Below are positions 1-8,371 of a stretch of 26,865 bases of DNA, piece by piece. Within the stretch, counting starts at the first letter, position 1; each line of letters opens with the position of its first letter. This DNA comes from Deinococcus radiotolerans (GTDB taxonomy: Bacteria > Deinococcota > Deinococci > Deinococcales > Deinococcaceae): assembly GCF_014647435.1 (NCBI RefSeq), contig NZ_BMPE01000032.1, positions 1 through 26,865 on the forward strand. The letters are read 5' to 3'. Made by a program: the position numbers and the translations under genes. The notes below the pieces were generated by a model that ran no database searches, was not told the origin of the DNA, and saw nothing but the letters and a program-made list of their open reading frames with translations.

Positions 1-2
1 AG

Positions 3-65
3 GCCATGAGCGGCGTCAAGAGCCAGAACGGCAAGTTCGGCCTCGCCAACTGCTGGGGCCAGTAA
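3..65 (+). CDS. C-terminal tail of an unidentified protein (5' end outside window)
   Basis: An open frame enters from the left edge and ends at TAA 63-65. It gives about 20 residues ending in ...GLANCWGQ, with GC-rich third positions like those of the real genes nearby. Too little is visible to name a family, and the frame is chosen only because it runs cleanly to a stop from the edge while frame 1 stops at once. It may instead be non-coding. Confidence 0.4.
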   Translation, partial: AMSGVKSQNGKFGLANCWGQ

Positions 66-160
66 CGCTTCACCGTGCAGGCGGAGACGACGGCGTGAGC
101 CGGCTCCGGCCTCGGTCTTCACCACCGTCTCGCGCCCGTTGTGGGCTCTGACGAGGTGCC

Positions 161-667
161 ATGCCTGTCCTCCAGATCGCCCCCCACGCCGAGTCGATCG
201 CCGCGCTCCTCTCCACGTTGAATCGCGCCCTGCACCTGAGCAGCAGCGACCAAACAGCCCTTCACCTCGCCGCCCTGCTGCATGACGTCGGCAAGCGGCC
301 CTTACCGCAAGCGCTGCTGGACAAGGCCGGGCCCCTGACGCCTGCGGAAAGGCAGCTGCTGAAACAGCATCCAGAGTGGGCGCTGCATGGCGTGCAGGAC
401 TCCCTGAAGCTGCCTGCACCGGTTCGATCGGCCATCGCGGCTCATCACGAACGGTGGGATGGCCGCGGCTACCCGAGGGGCCTTCAAGGCGAGGAGATCC
501 CCCTGCTGGCGCGCATCATCAGCGTCTGCGACGTGTACGACGCGCTGCCCAGCGCCCGACCATACAAGCCGGCGTGGTCCCAGACGGACACCCTGGCAGC
601 ACTCCGCCGGGGGCGGGGCCTAGCGTTTGATCCCGTGGTGCTGGACGCCTTTCTGGACCTGCGCTGA
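161..667 (+). CDS. Stand-alone HD-GYP domain protein (probable cyclic-di-GMP phosphodiesterase)
   Basis: The 168-residue product is essentially one HD-GYP domain with no receiver, GAF or membrane part. Visible signatures are H9 of the first helix, the HD pair at residues 41-42 in LLHDVGK, the HH pair at 95-96, the GYP triad at 103-105 in HHERWDGRGYP, and the CDVYDAL metal-site segment at 123-129. HD-GYP proteins of this family linearise cyclic di-GMP at a di- or tri-iron centre, and the metal ligands appear present. The start at ATG 161 has a GAGG four bases upstream and an in-frame stop just before it, so no N-terminal sensor is missing in this frame. Most HD-GYP proteins carry a sensor domain, so this one is minimal and may depend on a partner. 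A decayed GGDEF gene lies about 3.5 kb downstream. Phosphodiesterase activity is inferred. Confidence 0.85.
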   Translation: MPVLQIAPHAESIAALLSTLNRALHLSSSDQTALHLAALLHDVGKRPLPQALLDKAGPLTPAERQLLKQHPEWALHGVQDSLKLPAPVRSAIAAHHERWDGRGYPRGLQGEEIPLLARIISVCDVYDALPSARPYKPAWSQTDTLAALRRGRGLAFDPVVLDAFLDLR

Positions 668-1346
668 CGCGCGCTGCCCGGCAGGCCAGAGTGGTCGCGT
701 GCGTGCCGCTGATTGAATGAACGCCTTACCTGCGGGCGAGGCGGCGACAGCCATGGACTTCGCCCGCAGGTCTCAAGCGGTGGGTAGACGGCCTCGATCC
801 CGAAGCCGCTGAGGTCTGAGCCGATCCCAAAAGGGTGGACAGGTTGTCTTGAATAGGCTCACACCAGTGTCCGGGAATGATGGGGCCTCTCCCGACCACG
901 TCCAGCTGATCGACGTAGCCCGTTCAAGTCGAAACACAACCGCTCACTCTTGCTCAGCAGAATAGGTCTGGCGGCGAGGATCCGCGGTCCACGAACGGCA
1001 GCAGGCACAAGGCAGCGGTCCAGAGGCCTTCCACATCCTGCCCAGGCGCTGGGTGGCCGAGCCCTCCTTCGCGTGGTTGGGCATGAATTGTTGGTTGGCC
1101 AGAGACGTTGAGGCGCTCCCCGAAACAACAGAGACGGGATGCTCGCTCGCCGCCGGCTTGGTGTGGGTCGCCTGACGGCCCAGTGATGCCCATCAATGAC
1201 TTCCAGAACGCGCGCCCGTTGAACCCTGGCTCGGAAGTGTATAGAAATCCACATACCAGTCCGGGCTCCCGGGAGAGGATACCGGTACTACGAACAACCT
1301 GAACGCCATCTGAAGCACTGCTCACGCAAGCTTTAAAAGGATCAAC
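668..1346. other. Intergenic region with transposase debris and the approach to the protease gene
   Basis: This 679-base gap holds no intact gene. The IS5-type transposase fragment lies in the middle. Near the right end TTGAAC (1219-1224) is followed 17 bases later by TAGAAA (1242-1247), a weak promoter candidate for the protease gene about 100 bases further on. Reading frames open on the minus strand here are shadows without family signatures. Confidence 0.5.
1029..1176 (+). pseudogene. Remnant of an IS5-family transposase C-terminus
   Basis: Frame 3 from 1029 reads FHILPRRWVAEPSFAWLG and then a segment ending ALPETTE before a TGA at 1174-1176. This matches the conserved IS5/IS427-type C-terminus (PRRWVVERTFAWLGRNRRL...LPETTE), including the glutamate of the DDE triad region in WVxE. 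The rest of the transposase and both inverted repeats are absent and substitutions are frequent (EPSF for ERTF). It is a dead fragment, read from residue similarity only. Confidence 0.65.
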
Positions 1347-3068
1347 ATGAACGCATCCCGTGGAATCCTGTTCGTCGGTCTCGCCCTTGCTCTCGCCGCC
1401 TGCGGACAACAGGCGACTGTGCCGGCCAGTCCCGCACCCTCCAGCGTCAGCGCCCAGGCCACCAGCACCACCAGAACCTACCTCGTGGGCTTCAAACCCG
1501 GCCAGGGCACCAACACCGACGCCATCCGCAAAGCCGGTGGACAGCTCCGGCGCGCCTTCACCCGCATTGAGGCGGCGTCCGCCACCCTGACCCCGGCGCA
1601 GGCTACCAAGCTGGCCGCTGACCCCAGCGTCGAATACGTTGAACTGGCCGTGGTGCGCCGCGACGACAACTACGTGACGAGCGACGGCACGGTCCTGGGC
1701 AAGCCAGGCGGTCAGCAGGGCGGCCTCAACGTCAACTGGAAACCCAGCGGGGAATTCACGTACGGCAACATCGCACTGGGCGTCCCCACCCTGCACGCCC
1801 AGCAGTACACCGGGTCCGGGATTGCCGTCTGCATCGGGGACACCGGCATCGACGCCAACCACCCTGAATTTGCCGGGCGGCTCAAGGGGTACAAGAACTT
1901 CATGAACGACCAGCGGGACTCGGCGTATGAACTCAACGACCTGAGTCACCACGGCACGCACGTGGCCGGCACGATCTTCGCCCAGTATGGCGTCGGCTCG
2001 AACCTCGGTCCCACTGGGATGGATGCCCGTGGGATCGGCGGGGTCGCGCCCGGTGTGAACCTCTACATGGCGCGGGTACTGGGCGACGACGGGAGCGGCT
2101 CGTCTGAAGGTGTCGTGGAGGGTGTCAACTGGTGCGTCAGTCAGCTGGCCAGCCAGAGCGGCGTGAACCAGGAACGCCACATGGTGATCAACCTGTCACT
2201 CGGCTCCGACGAGGGCAGCAAAACCGAGAAGCGCGCGTTCCAGGCCGCGTACGACGCGGGGGCCCTGGTGGTGGCGGCGGCCGGCAACGACGGCGTTAAA
2301 CTGCCTCACTACCCATCGGACTACCCCAGTGTCATCAAGGTGGGCGCGGTGGACAACCTGGGGAACCTCGCCGATTTCAGCAATTACAACAGCAAGCAGG
2401 AACTCGTCGCGCCGGGCGTGGCCGTGCTGTCGAGCGTGCCGGTCGGCACGGGTCTCGCGGCCAGCGCCAGCGCTGCTGGGGTCGCCGCGTACCAGAGCGT
2501 CAATCCCTTCGAGTTCGCGGCTGCGACGAGCGTGACCAATATGCCGATCGTCGCGGCCGGCGGGGCGAACAACCAGTTCTGTGAGGCCGGCGCGGTGAAC
2601 TCTGCGCTTGAGGGGCGGATTGCCCTGATTTCACGCGGCTCCTGTGCCTTCGCGGTCAAAGTGGCCAACGCCGTGGCAAGCAAAGCCGCCGCGGTGATCG
2701 TGTACAACAACGTGGCTGGCCCGCTGAGCAGCGTCACGCTGGGCAGCCAGCAGGCCATTCCCGTGGTCGGCATCACGCAGGCGGACGGCGAGGCGACGCT
2801 CGCAGCGGCCCAGCAAGGCACGGTGACGGGCAGCGTGTCGATCTACGCGTCGGATTACGAGTACTTCAACGGGACCAGCATGGCCACGCCGCACGTGGCG
2901 GGCGCCGCTGCCGTGGTGTGGGCCGCGAAGCCCAACCTGAGCAACGCGGAACTGCGCGCCCTGCTCAGTGCCACGGCCACCGACCTCGGCCCGAACGGGC
3001 GGGACAACTTCTTCGGGAATGGCCTGGTCAATCCGGCTGCAGCCATCGCGGCTGCAGGCAAGCGCTAA
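1347..3068 (+). CDS. Secreted S8 (subtilisin-like) serine protease, lipoprotein, with inserted PA domain
   Basis: A 573-residue subtilase. Residues 1-19 form a lipoprotein signal peptide ending in a lipobox (LAAC, Cys19), so the mature enzyme is probably lipid-anchored and faces outward. Residues about 43-103 resemble the inhibitor I9 propeptide (TYLVGFKPG ... VEYVELA). The catalytic triad is visible: Asp165 in GDTGID, His202 in HGTHVAG and Ser511 in NGTSMATPH. Between His and Ser, roughly residues 385-500, lies an inserted protease-associated (PA) domain (GRIALISRGSCAF ... VIVYNN), which in this family helps substrate selection. A good AAGGA site precedes the ATG. The gene stands alone and is followed by a hairpin. 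A role in extracellular protein degradation is inferred. Confidence 0.93.
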   Translation: MNASRGILFVGLALALAACGQQATVPASPAPSSVSAQATSTTRTYLVGFKPGQGTNTDAIRKAGGQLRRAFTRIEAASATLTPAQATKLAADPSVEYVELAVVRRDDNYVTSDGTVLGKPGGQQGGLNVNWKPSGEFTYGNIALGVPTLHAQQYTGSGIAVCIGDTGIDANHPEFAGRLKGYKNFMNDQRDSAYELNDLSHHGTHVAGTIFAQYGVGSNLGPTGMDARGIGGVAPGVNLYMARVLGDDGSGSSEGVVEGVNWCVSQLASQSGVNQERHMVINLSLGSDEGSKTEKRAFQAAYDAGALVVAAAGNDGVKLPHYPSDYPSVIKVGAVDNLGNLADFSNYNSKQELVAPGVAVLSSVPVGTGLAASASAAGVAAYQSVNPFEFAAATSVTNMPIVAAGGANNQFCEAGAVNSALEGRIALISRGSCAFAVKVANAVASKAAAVIVYNNVAGPLSSVTLGSQQAIPVVGITQADGEATLAAAQQGTVTGSVSIYASDYEYFNGTSMATPHVAGAAAVVWAAKPNLSNAELRALLSATATDLGPNGRDNFFGNGLVNPAAAIAAAGKR

Positions 3069-3085
3069 GGTTTCATCGTCATTCC

Positions 3086-3112
3086 AGGGCAGGGTGAAAT
3101 ACGCCCTGCCCT
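3086..3112 (+). terminator. Hairpin 18 bases after the protease stop codon
   Basis: The perfect 9-base inverted repeat AGGGCAGGG / CCCTGCCCT (3086-3094 and 3104-3112) encloses a 9-base loop. There is no T tract after it, so it is only a terminator-like structure. Its placement just after the protease gene supports a role in ending or protecting that transcript. Confidence 0.5.
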
Positions 3113-4121
3113 TGCTGCGGCAGGTTGTTGGCAGTGGAGCGATGAACAAGCCTCGATGAGACCGGCGACCAGACGTTCAGGCTGCCGGTCGCCCGACGTC
3201 GCGCCACAGCACGACTGCTCGTCTCTGGTGGTGACGACCGCGGCTCGCGGGAAGAGTGCCGCGGGCCGGCTTGTGCAGAGGCATGCTGCGAGTGTGCAGG
3301 TCAAACCATCCCTGTGCTCGGCGCCGTGATCGGCATTAGTGTTGCAGACGCTCGTGTCGTCGTGCGGGACGATGGGACTGCTCAACCTGAGTGTCGCCGC
3401 GAGCCGCGGAGCCCACCTGGCCGTGCTCCACGTCACGGAGCGCCGGAAGTTCGCGAAGGGTTGCGCCAGAACGCCAGCGTTTGTCCGTGTCGATCGTGAC
3501 TGGGAGGCCCTACCCGCCCAGGCGCCGGGAGAAGCATGACCTGGACGCTGTCGTGGCTCGGCGTCGTTGCAGCAAGACGATGGGGGCAACGCCGTGCGCG
3601 TCGGTGGCCCGCCACAATCCGGGCGTGACACCACCGACGTCCACGTGCCTTCTCGAGATGCCGCCCTCGACCCCGCCGGGGTTGAGGGGGCCGCCGTCCC
3701 GGAGCAGACACGGCACTGAACGTGACGCACCAGGTGCGGCTGGACTCGCGCGTGGCGGCGAGAGTGAAGGGCTGGACATGGAGCAGCACACTCACTGGGC
3801 CACGGCGCTCGTGTACGTCATCGTCCCGTTCATCCCGCTCAGCCTGAACGGGAGCAGACCCCAGAATTTCACGTGCCCGGGCTTGATTTCGTTTTTCTGG
3901 CGCGGTTACGCCTTGACACAAGTGATCCTCTTCACGTGGCCCAGAATCACCAGCCTTCCGCCAGAAGACGGATGGTCCACCGTATTCGACGATCGGGGGA
4001 TCACTCCAGGCCAGCATGAGGAGTGTGGCCTCAACGTCTCCAGTGACCTTGCGTGGTGCACCCGTTCACAGCGTACGGTTCACGTGCGGTTAAGCCGGCG
4101 CGCGGCGGGGCGGCCAATCCG
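3113..4121. other. Gene-poor region, no supportable gene
   Basis: About 1 kb has several long open frames on both strands, but none gives a recognisable domain, signal peptide, ribosome-binding site or consistent codon pattern. Long frames are expected by chance at this GC content. It sits beside a decayed GGDEF gene and is probably also gene debris. Confidence 0.5.
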
Positions 4122-4600
4122 TTACGGGCGGCCTGTGTGCTCCCGGCGTTTCATGGCGTACATCCACTCATCCGCGGTGCTCAGCAGGTGAACGGGCGTT
4201 GTGGCCTCCCGGACGCGACGCCGACACTGGCCCACGGGTCCCACCACCTCACGGGCCACCCGCGTGGTGATGTCCACCTACACCTGCAGCTCATCCCTGC
4301 TGCCGGCACTCACCACGGAAAATTCATCTCCGCACCTGCCCCTGTGCCCGCCTTGGCCTGGAGCGCCTGCGCAGACACCCGCAAGGGCTTGTCGCCCTGC
4401 GCGTGCCCCTCCCGATCATTCACGCCGTCCACGTCAATCACCGCAAGGTTCACACCCTCCGAGACGTGCAGGACGTCATCGTCGAACGCCCGGCGGTTCA
4501 GGAGGCCCGTGAGTCCATCCAGACGCGCCGCGCCATGCGCCCTGTCCAGCGCCGCCTGCCGCCGCAGGACGTGCCCGGCCGTCCCGCCACATCCAGCTGC
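4122..4600 (-). pseudogene. Decayed GGDEF-domain (diguanylate cyclase) gene
   Basis: On the minus strand a frame reads ...HGAARLDGLTGLLNRRAFD, then LAVIDVDGVNDREGHAQGDK, then LRVSAQALQ, and stops at AEMNFPW. This is the first half of a GGDEF domain: the DxLTGLxNRRxF opening, the DxDxF-like metal loop, and GHxxGDxxL. A second piece further on, TADEWMYAMKRREHTGRP with its stop at 4122-4124, matches the usual C-terminus (ADxxMYxxKRxGR). The segment that should carry the GG(D/E)EF active-site motif is missing, and several frame changes and stops separate the pieces. Upstream (about 4560-4640) the frame shifts again. It cannot make an active cyclase. Confidence 0.75.
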
Positions 4601-4893
4601 GTCTGGTCCTGCACCCGTCAGCCCGGCACGTCATTGCCTTACAGGCGCATCACCAGCATCAGGCCGCTGGGCGGTGGGCCGGACCTTGTCGTGGGTCAAA
4701 GGTGTCGGAAATTGCGGGTTCGGTTGAAGCGTTGGGTGGCCGTTCCTGCAGCCTTGATGTCTCTGGGCTGCATCCTGCTGGGCCTCCACCGACCGCTAGG
4801 TCCAGTGTGGCGAGCGGGGATGGTCCTGGAGTCTAATGCCGGTATGCCGCGCCCTCCCCTGCCCGCTGATGCTCGTCCTGCCCGGGGAGCGCT
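4601..4893. other. Upstream region of the helicase gene; a short hydrophobic frame of doubtful reality
   Basis: A plus-strand frame entering this region reads RLKRWVAVPAALMSLGC and on to a TGA at 4895-4897 that overlaps the helicase start. It has a weakly hydrophobic stretch but no convincing start site or family, so it is not called. TCTAAT at 4832-4837 resembles a -10 element but has no matching -35. Confidence 0.35.
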
Positions 4894-6318
4894 GTGACGG
4901 CGTCCTTCGCAACCCTGCCACTCAGGATCAGTCTGCGCGCCGCGTTGTCCTCTCTGGGGTATATGGAGATGACGCCGGTTCAGGCTCAGAGCCTGCCGCA
5001 CGTGCTTGCCGGGCAGGACCTGATTGCGCAGGCGCGCACGGGGAGTGGCAAGACCGTGGTTTTCGGCCTGGGTCTCCTGCAGGTGCTTGACTCGGCGAAT
5101 CCGGCGGTGCAGGGGCTGGTGCTGTGCCCCACCCGGGAACTCGCCGATCAGGTGGCGGCTGAGTTGCGGCGCCTGGCGCGCAGCGAAGGGAACGTCAAGG
5201 TGCTCACGCTCACCGGCGGGGTCCCGCTGCGCCCTCAGGCGGCGTCCCTGGCGCACGGCGCGCACGTCGTGGTCGGCACGCCGGGCCGAGTGCGCGATCA
5301 CCTGAGCCGCGGCACGCTGAACCTCGCGCACGTGCGGACCCTGGTGCTGGACGAAGCGGACCGCATGACCGACATGGGTTTCTACGGCGAGATCGAAGGT
5401 GTCGTCCGGGCCTGTCCCCTGGAACGGCAGACACTGCTGTTTTCCGCCACCTACCCGGACGATATCCGTCAGGCGACTGCTGCGTTCCTGCGGCGGCCGG
5501 TGGAGGTGCGCGTGGACACGGTGAACCCCAACGACGGGATCGAGGAGCGCTTCTACGAGGTCAGCGCCCGTGAGCGGGATGAGGCGGTCGCGCGCTTGCT
5601 CGGGCACTACCAGCCCGGGTCCGCGCTGGTGTTCTGCAATACCCGGGCGCACTGCCAGGCGCTCGCTGCCGACCTACAGGCGCAGGGTTTTGATGCGCTG
5701 GCGCTGCACGGCGACCTGCACCAGCGCGAGCGGGACGAGACGCTCGAGCAGTTCGCGGGCCGCAGTTGCGCCGTGCTGGTCGCGACTGATGTGGCGGCGC
5801 GCGGCCTGGATATCGCGCAGCTTGACGCGGTGATCACCGCTGACCTGTCCCGTGACCCGGACGTGTATGTTCACCGCGTGGGCCGGACGGGACGCGCCGG
5901 CGAGTGCGGGCTGGCGCTGACGCTCTGCACGCCGGAGGACCGGCCCTTCGTGCGTCTGCTGGAAGAGAGGCGTGCGGCGCCGGTGGTGTGGCGCACCCTG
6001 GAAGAGCTGCGCCCGGGCGACGCGCAGCCCGCGCCGATGGTCACGTTGTGCATTCTGGGCAGCCGCCAGGACAAGCTCCGGCCCGGTGACGTGCTCGGCG
6101 CCCTGACCGGTGAGGCTGGGCTGAGCCGGGATCAGGTGGGCCGGATCACCGTCGCGGGGCGTGTCACGTACGCCGCCGTGGCCCGGGCAGCGGCGCCTCC
6201 AGCGCTCGCGCGCCTGAACGCCGCGGCGGGATCTAGCGCGCTGAGCATCAAGGGACGGCGGTTCCGACTGCGGTTGATCTCGCCGCCCGCCGGTCAGGGG
6301 CTCAGCCCACCCGGGTGA
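4894..6318 (+). CDS. dbpA: DEAD-box ATP-dependent RNA helicase of the DbpA type
   Basis: A 474-residue DEAD-box helicase, close to the usual DbpA length (about 460). Motifs in order: Q motif MTPVQ (residues 26-30), Walker A ARTGSGKT (47-54), PTRELA (79-84), GTPGR, DEAD (153-156), SAT (184-186), ARGLDI and HRVGRTGR (327-334). The C-terminal stretch (about 395-470), with DKLRPGDVLGALTGEAGL, VGRI and KGRRFRLRL, matches the DbpA RNA-binding domain. In E. coli that domain targets helix 92 of 23S rRNA for late 50S assembly. The start is GTG, preceded by GGGGAG at good spacing. Its last 25 bases overlap the end of the convergent gene on the other strand. The DbpA subfamily call rests on the C-terminal domain; other DEAD-box helicases with this domain exist. 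Confidence 0.88.
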   Translation: MTASFATLPLRISLRAALSSLGYMEMTPVQAQSLPHVLAGQDLIAQARTGSGKTVVFGLGLLQVLDSANPAVQGLVLCPTRELADQVAAELRRLARSEGNVKVLTLTGGVPLRPQAASLAHGAHVVVGTPGRVRDHLSRGTLNLAHVRTLVLDEADRMTDMGFYGEIEGVVRACPLERQTLLFSATYPDDIRQATAAFLRRPVEVRVDTVNPNDGIEERFYEVSARERDEAVARLLGHYQPGSALVFCNTRAHCQALAADLQAQGFDALALHGDLHQRERDETLEQFAGRSCAVLVATDVAARGLDIAQLDAVITADLSRDPDVYVHRVGRTGRAGECGLALTLCTPEDRPFVRLLEERRAAPVVWRTLEELRPGDAQPAPMVTLCILGSRQDKLRPGDVLGALTGEAGLSRDQVGRITVAGRVTYAAVARAAAPPALARLNAAAGSSALSIKGRRFRLRLISPPAGQGLSPPG

Positions 6319-8054
6319 GGGTAGAACACCAGGGAGACCGGCAAGAACGACCCGCCGGTCGGGATGAACGTCATCTGGAAGGCCCTGGACGGCGTGCGCC
6401 ACAGCACGAAGGGCGAGTCGCCATTGGAAAGCACCCCGGAGCCCGGGATGCGCAGCACCTGGCGGTCCGCACCGTCGTCCACGACGAGCCCGCCGCGGTA
6501 CGGGCCGCCGCGCGGCACGAAGGTGGCCACGGTGCCGGTGCCCGGCACGGTGTTCTCCACGGTGATGTCGTACTGAACGCCGTAGTTGCCACTCAGGCGC
6601 TGCGGCGCGCCGGTCAGGACGTCCACGCCGCTGAGGGCCGGGTCACTCAGGCTGTCCCCCAGCGTGACCCGCGCGGGGGAGGCGCCCAGGCGGACGGTCA
6701 GGCTGCGCACCGCGCCGGGGAACGTGCCCCGCTGATGCTGCGCGTCCGGGGGCAGGACCGGCAGGGCGACCAGCGTCTCTTCGGTCAACGGCTGGCCCTC
6801 CTCGAGCATCACGACGCTCAGGTCCGCCTCGCCTGTGACCTGCAGGTCCAGTAGGATCTTGGCGCCCTGTTCCGGCGCGAGCAGCGGACTGGTGTACAGC
6901 GCCGTGACTCCCTGCGCTGGCAGCGGCTGCGGCGCGCGGCCCGCACCGGTCATGAAATCCAGCACGCTGACCTGCCCCAGCACACTCTCGATGCCGGTGC
7001 CGCCCGCGCTGCCTTCACGCAGCACCTCCACGGACGTGCCAGTGCCCCGCGGGCGGGCCAGCACGTACAGCCGCGCCGGTCGGCCCAGCCGGTTGAGGTG
7101 GTAGGCCACCACCCGCACCCGCCCGGTCGCGCGGTCCTGGTACAGCACGCCACTGCGCGCCGGGGCCTCCGGGGAGTCGCTAAACAGCAGTGGATACGAC
7201 GGTCCAGCCTGCGTGGTCGGAATCAGGGCCGGGTAGGCGGGGTTGCGGGTGTCCTGGAAGGTCGAGCCGATCGGGGCGTAGCGCAGCGCGTAGGACAGGG
7301 GCGTGTTCACCGGCGGGCCCTCCACCCGGATCACGCGGGCGTACGGTGCACTGACGCGGCCCTTGCTGTTGGTGACGACGAGCGAGATGCGGTGCTCTCC
7401 TGGCGTGAAGAACACGTCGTTCATGCCGTCCCACTGACGCGCGAGATTCAGACCGTCCGGGTCGAACGAGAAGTCGGTGTAGGTCACCCGTTCCCCAGGG
7501 GCGTATACAGCCTTGTTCGTGGCGAACCGGGCTTCGGGCACGCCACCTGGCGTGGCTGGCGCGGACGGCACGGGCGCGGCGGAACTGCGGGGCGGCGCCA
7601 GGGGTGACGTCGCGGCGGGCGCGGCGGTCACCGGCGGTGCGCTGGCGGGGACGCCGGTGATGGCCACCCCGCCGGAGCGGGAGGTCAGCTGCCCGTCCAA
7701 GGCGTACGCCAGCAGTTTGGCGTCCACGAGCGCGTCGCCGCCCGGCGTGACCACCAGGGGGCCCGCGTAGGGCACACCGTCAATGGTCATGCTCCGGGTG
7801 CCGAGGTGCACGACGAGGCGGCCCACCTGGACCAGTGGGCCGCTGACCTGCGCCGGCCGGCCAAGCAGCGCCGCGATCTCTTGCAGGGGCAGCAGCAGCG
7901 TGTCCCCACTCACCTGCGGCGTGGTGCGCAGCTGTACGCTGCGGCCGTCGACCGTCACGCTTCCGCTGGGAGAGGCGAAGAGGTCTGCTGCCAGGCCAGG
8001 GGCGGACAGCTGACTGAGCAGGAGCAAGGCGCGGGCAGTCCGGAACAACGTCAC
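6294..8054 (-). CDS. Secreted copper-amine-oxidase-like N-terminal (stalk) domain protein
   Basis: The 586-residue product has a signal peptide (about 1-22, ending GLAA). Residues about 30-135 form a 'copper amine oxidase N-terminal-like' stalk domain: VTVDGRSVQL, LLLPLQEIAALLG, the paired MTIDGVPY, and DALVDAKLLAYAL. A Ala/Pro/Ser-rich linker (about 140-180) leads to a PKD/Ig-like stretch (about 185-255; YAPGERVTYTDFSFDPDG, GEHRISLVVTNSKG), then a long beta-rich region with no motif I can name. No catalytic copper ligands or topaquinone motif are seen, so it is not an amine oxidase. A structural cell-envelope role is likely. The start is GTG at 8054. CATACT lies seven bases before it and no ribosome-binding site is visible, consistent with a leaderless transcript, although the -35 is unclear. 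Confidence 0.8.
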   Translation of the reverse strand: MTLFRTARALLLLSQLSAPGLAADLFASPSGSVTVDGRSVQLRTTPQVSGDTLLLPLQEIAALLGRPAQVSGPLVQVGRLVVHLGTRSMTIDGVPYAGPLVVTPGGDALVDAKLLAYALDGQLTSRSGGVAITGVPASAPPVTAAPAATSPLAPPRSSAAPVPSAPATPGGVPEARFATNKAVYAPGERVTYTDFSFDPDGLNLARQWDGMNDVFFTPGEHRISLVVTNSKGRVSAPYARVIRVEGPPVNTPLSYALRYAPIGSTFQDTRNPAYPALIPTTQAGPSYPLLFSDSPEAPARSGVLYQDRATGRVRVVAYHLNRLGRPARLYVLARPRGTGTSVEVLREGSAGGTGIESVLGQVSVLDFMTGAGRAPQPLPAQGVTALYTSPLLAPEQGAKILLDLQVTGEADLSVVMLEEGQPLTEETLVALPVLPPDAQHQRGTFPGAVRSLTVRLGASPARVTLGDSLSDPALSGVDVLTGAPQRLSGNYGVQYDITVENTVPGTGTVATFVPRGGPYRGGLVVDDGADRQVLRIPGSGVLSNGDSPFVLWRTPSRAFQMTFIPTGGSFLPVSLVFYPHPGGLSP

Positions 8055-8371
8055 GTGGCCCAGTATGGCCAGGGCTTTCTGACGCCAGCCACGTTTCCCG
8101 GGCCGGCTCTTCAGGCAACCTTAAGGGTGGAGCCCAGCCCCTTGATCACGCTCATTCTGGTGCTCATCCTGGCACCCTACACGAACCCCGCAAACGCACC
8201 ACCCGTTTGAACGCCCTGACCGCGAGCGATACGAATCGGCACCCGTCGTGTGTGAGGGCCTGCTCAGACCGGTCTTGATGGTCAGGCGCCCGTGCGCCTC
8301 TTCACCATGGAGCGCAGGTACCTGCCCCGTGCTCCAGTCGATCTGCTTCTCCTGCGTTGCTGGCGTCAGGT
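8055..8371. other. Gap between the collar cluster end and the stalk-domain gene
   Basis: The region contains the possible 27-residue peptide described at 8127-8210 and a 6-base-pair stem AGGCGC/GCGCCT at 8284-8299, about 70 bases after the last collar gene. The stem could act as a weak terminator, but no T tract follows. Nothing else is recognisable. Confidence 0.4.
8127..8210 (+). CDS. Possible 27-residue hydrophobic peptide
   Basis: A GTG-started frame encodes a 27-residue peptide with one hydrophobic run (LITLILVLILAP) and a short polar tail ending in TGA 8208-8210. It lies between the divergently placed stalk-domain gene and the end of the collar cluster. An AAGG abuts the start, which is too close for normal initiation. 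It may be a small membrane protein or chance. Confidence 0.25.
   Translation: MEPSPLITLILVLILAPYTNPANAPPV

Noticed and set aside
954..2180. Long minus-strand open frame of 408 codons
   Set aside because: It is antisense to the clear subtilase gene, has no domain or signal and follows the GC-rich codon shadow pattern.
3086..3112. Classic intrinsic terminator after the protease
   Set aside because: The stem is good but no T tract follows, so it is listed only as terminator-like.
3391..4191. 266-codon plus-strand frame with a mildly hydrophobic segment
   Set aside because: No family, weak start, and it runs antisense through the readable C-terminal piece of the GGDEF remnant.
6294..8054. Copper amine oxidase enzyme
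   Set aside because: Only the N-terminal-like stalk domain is present; the catalytic domain and topaquinone motif are absent.
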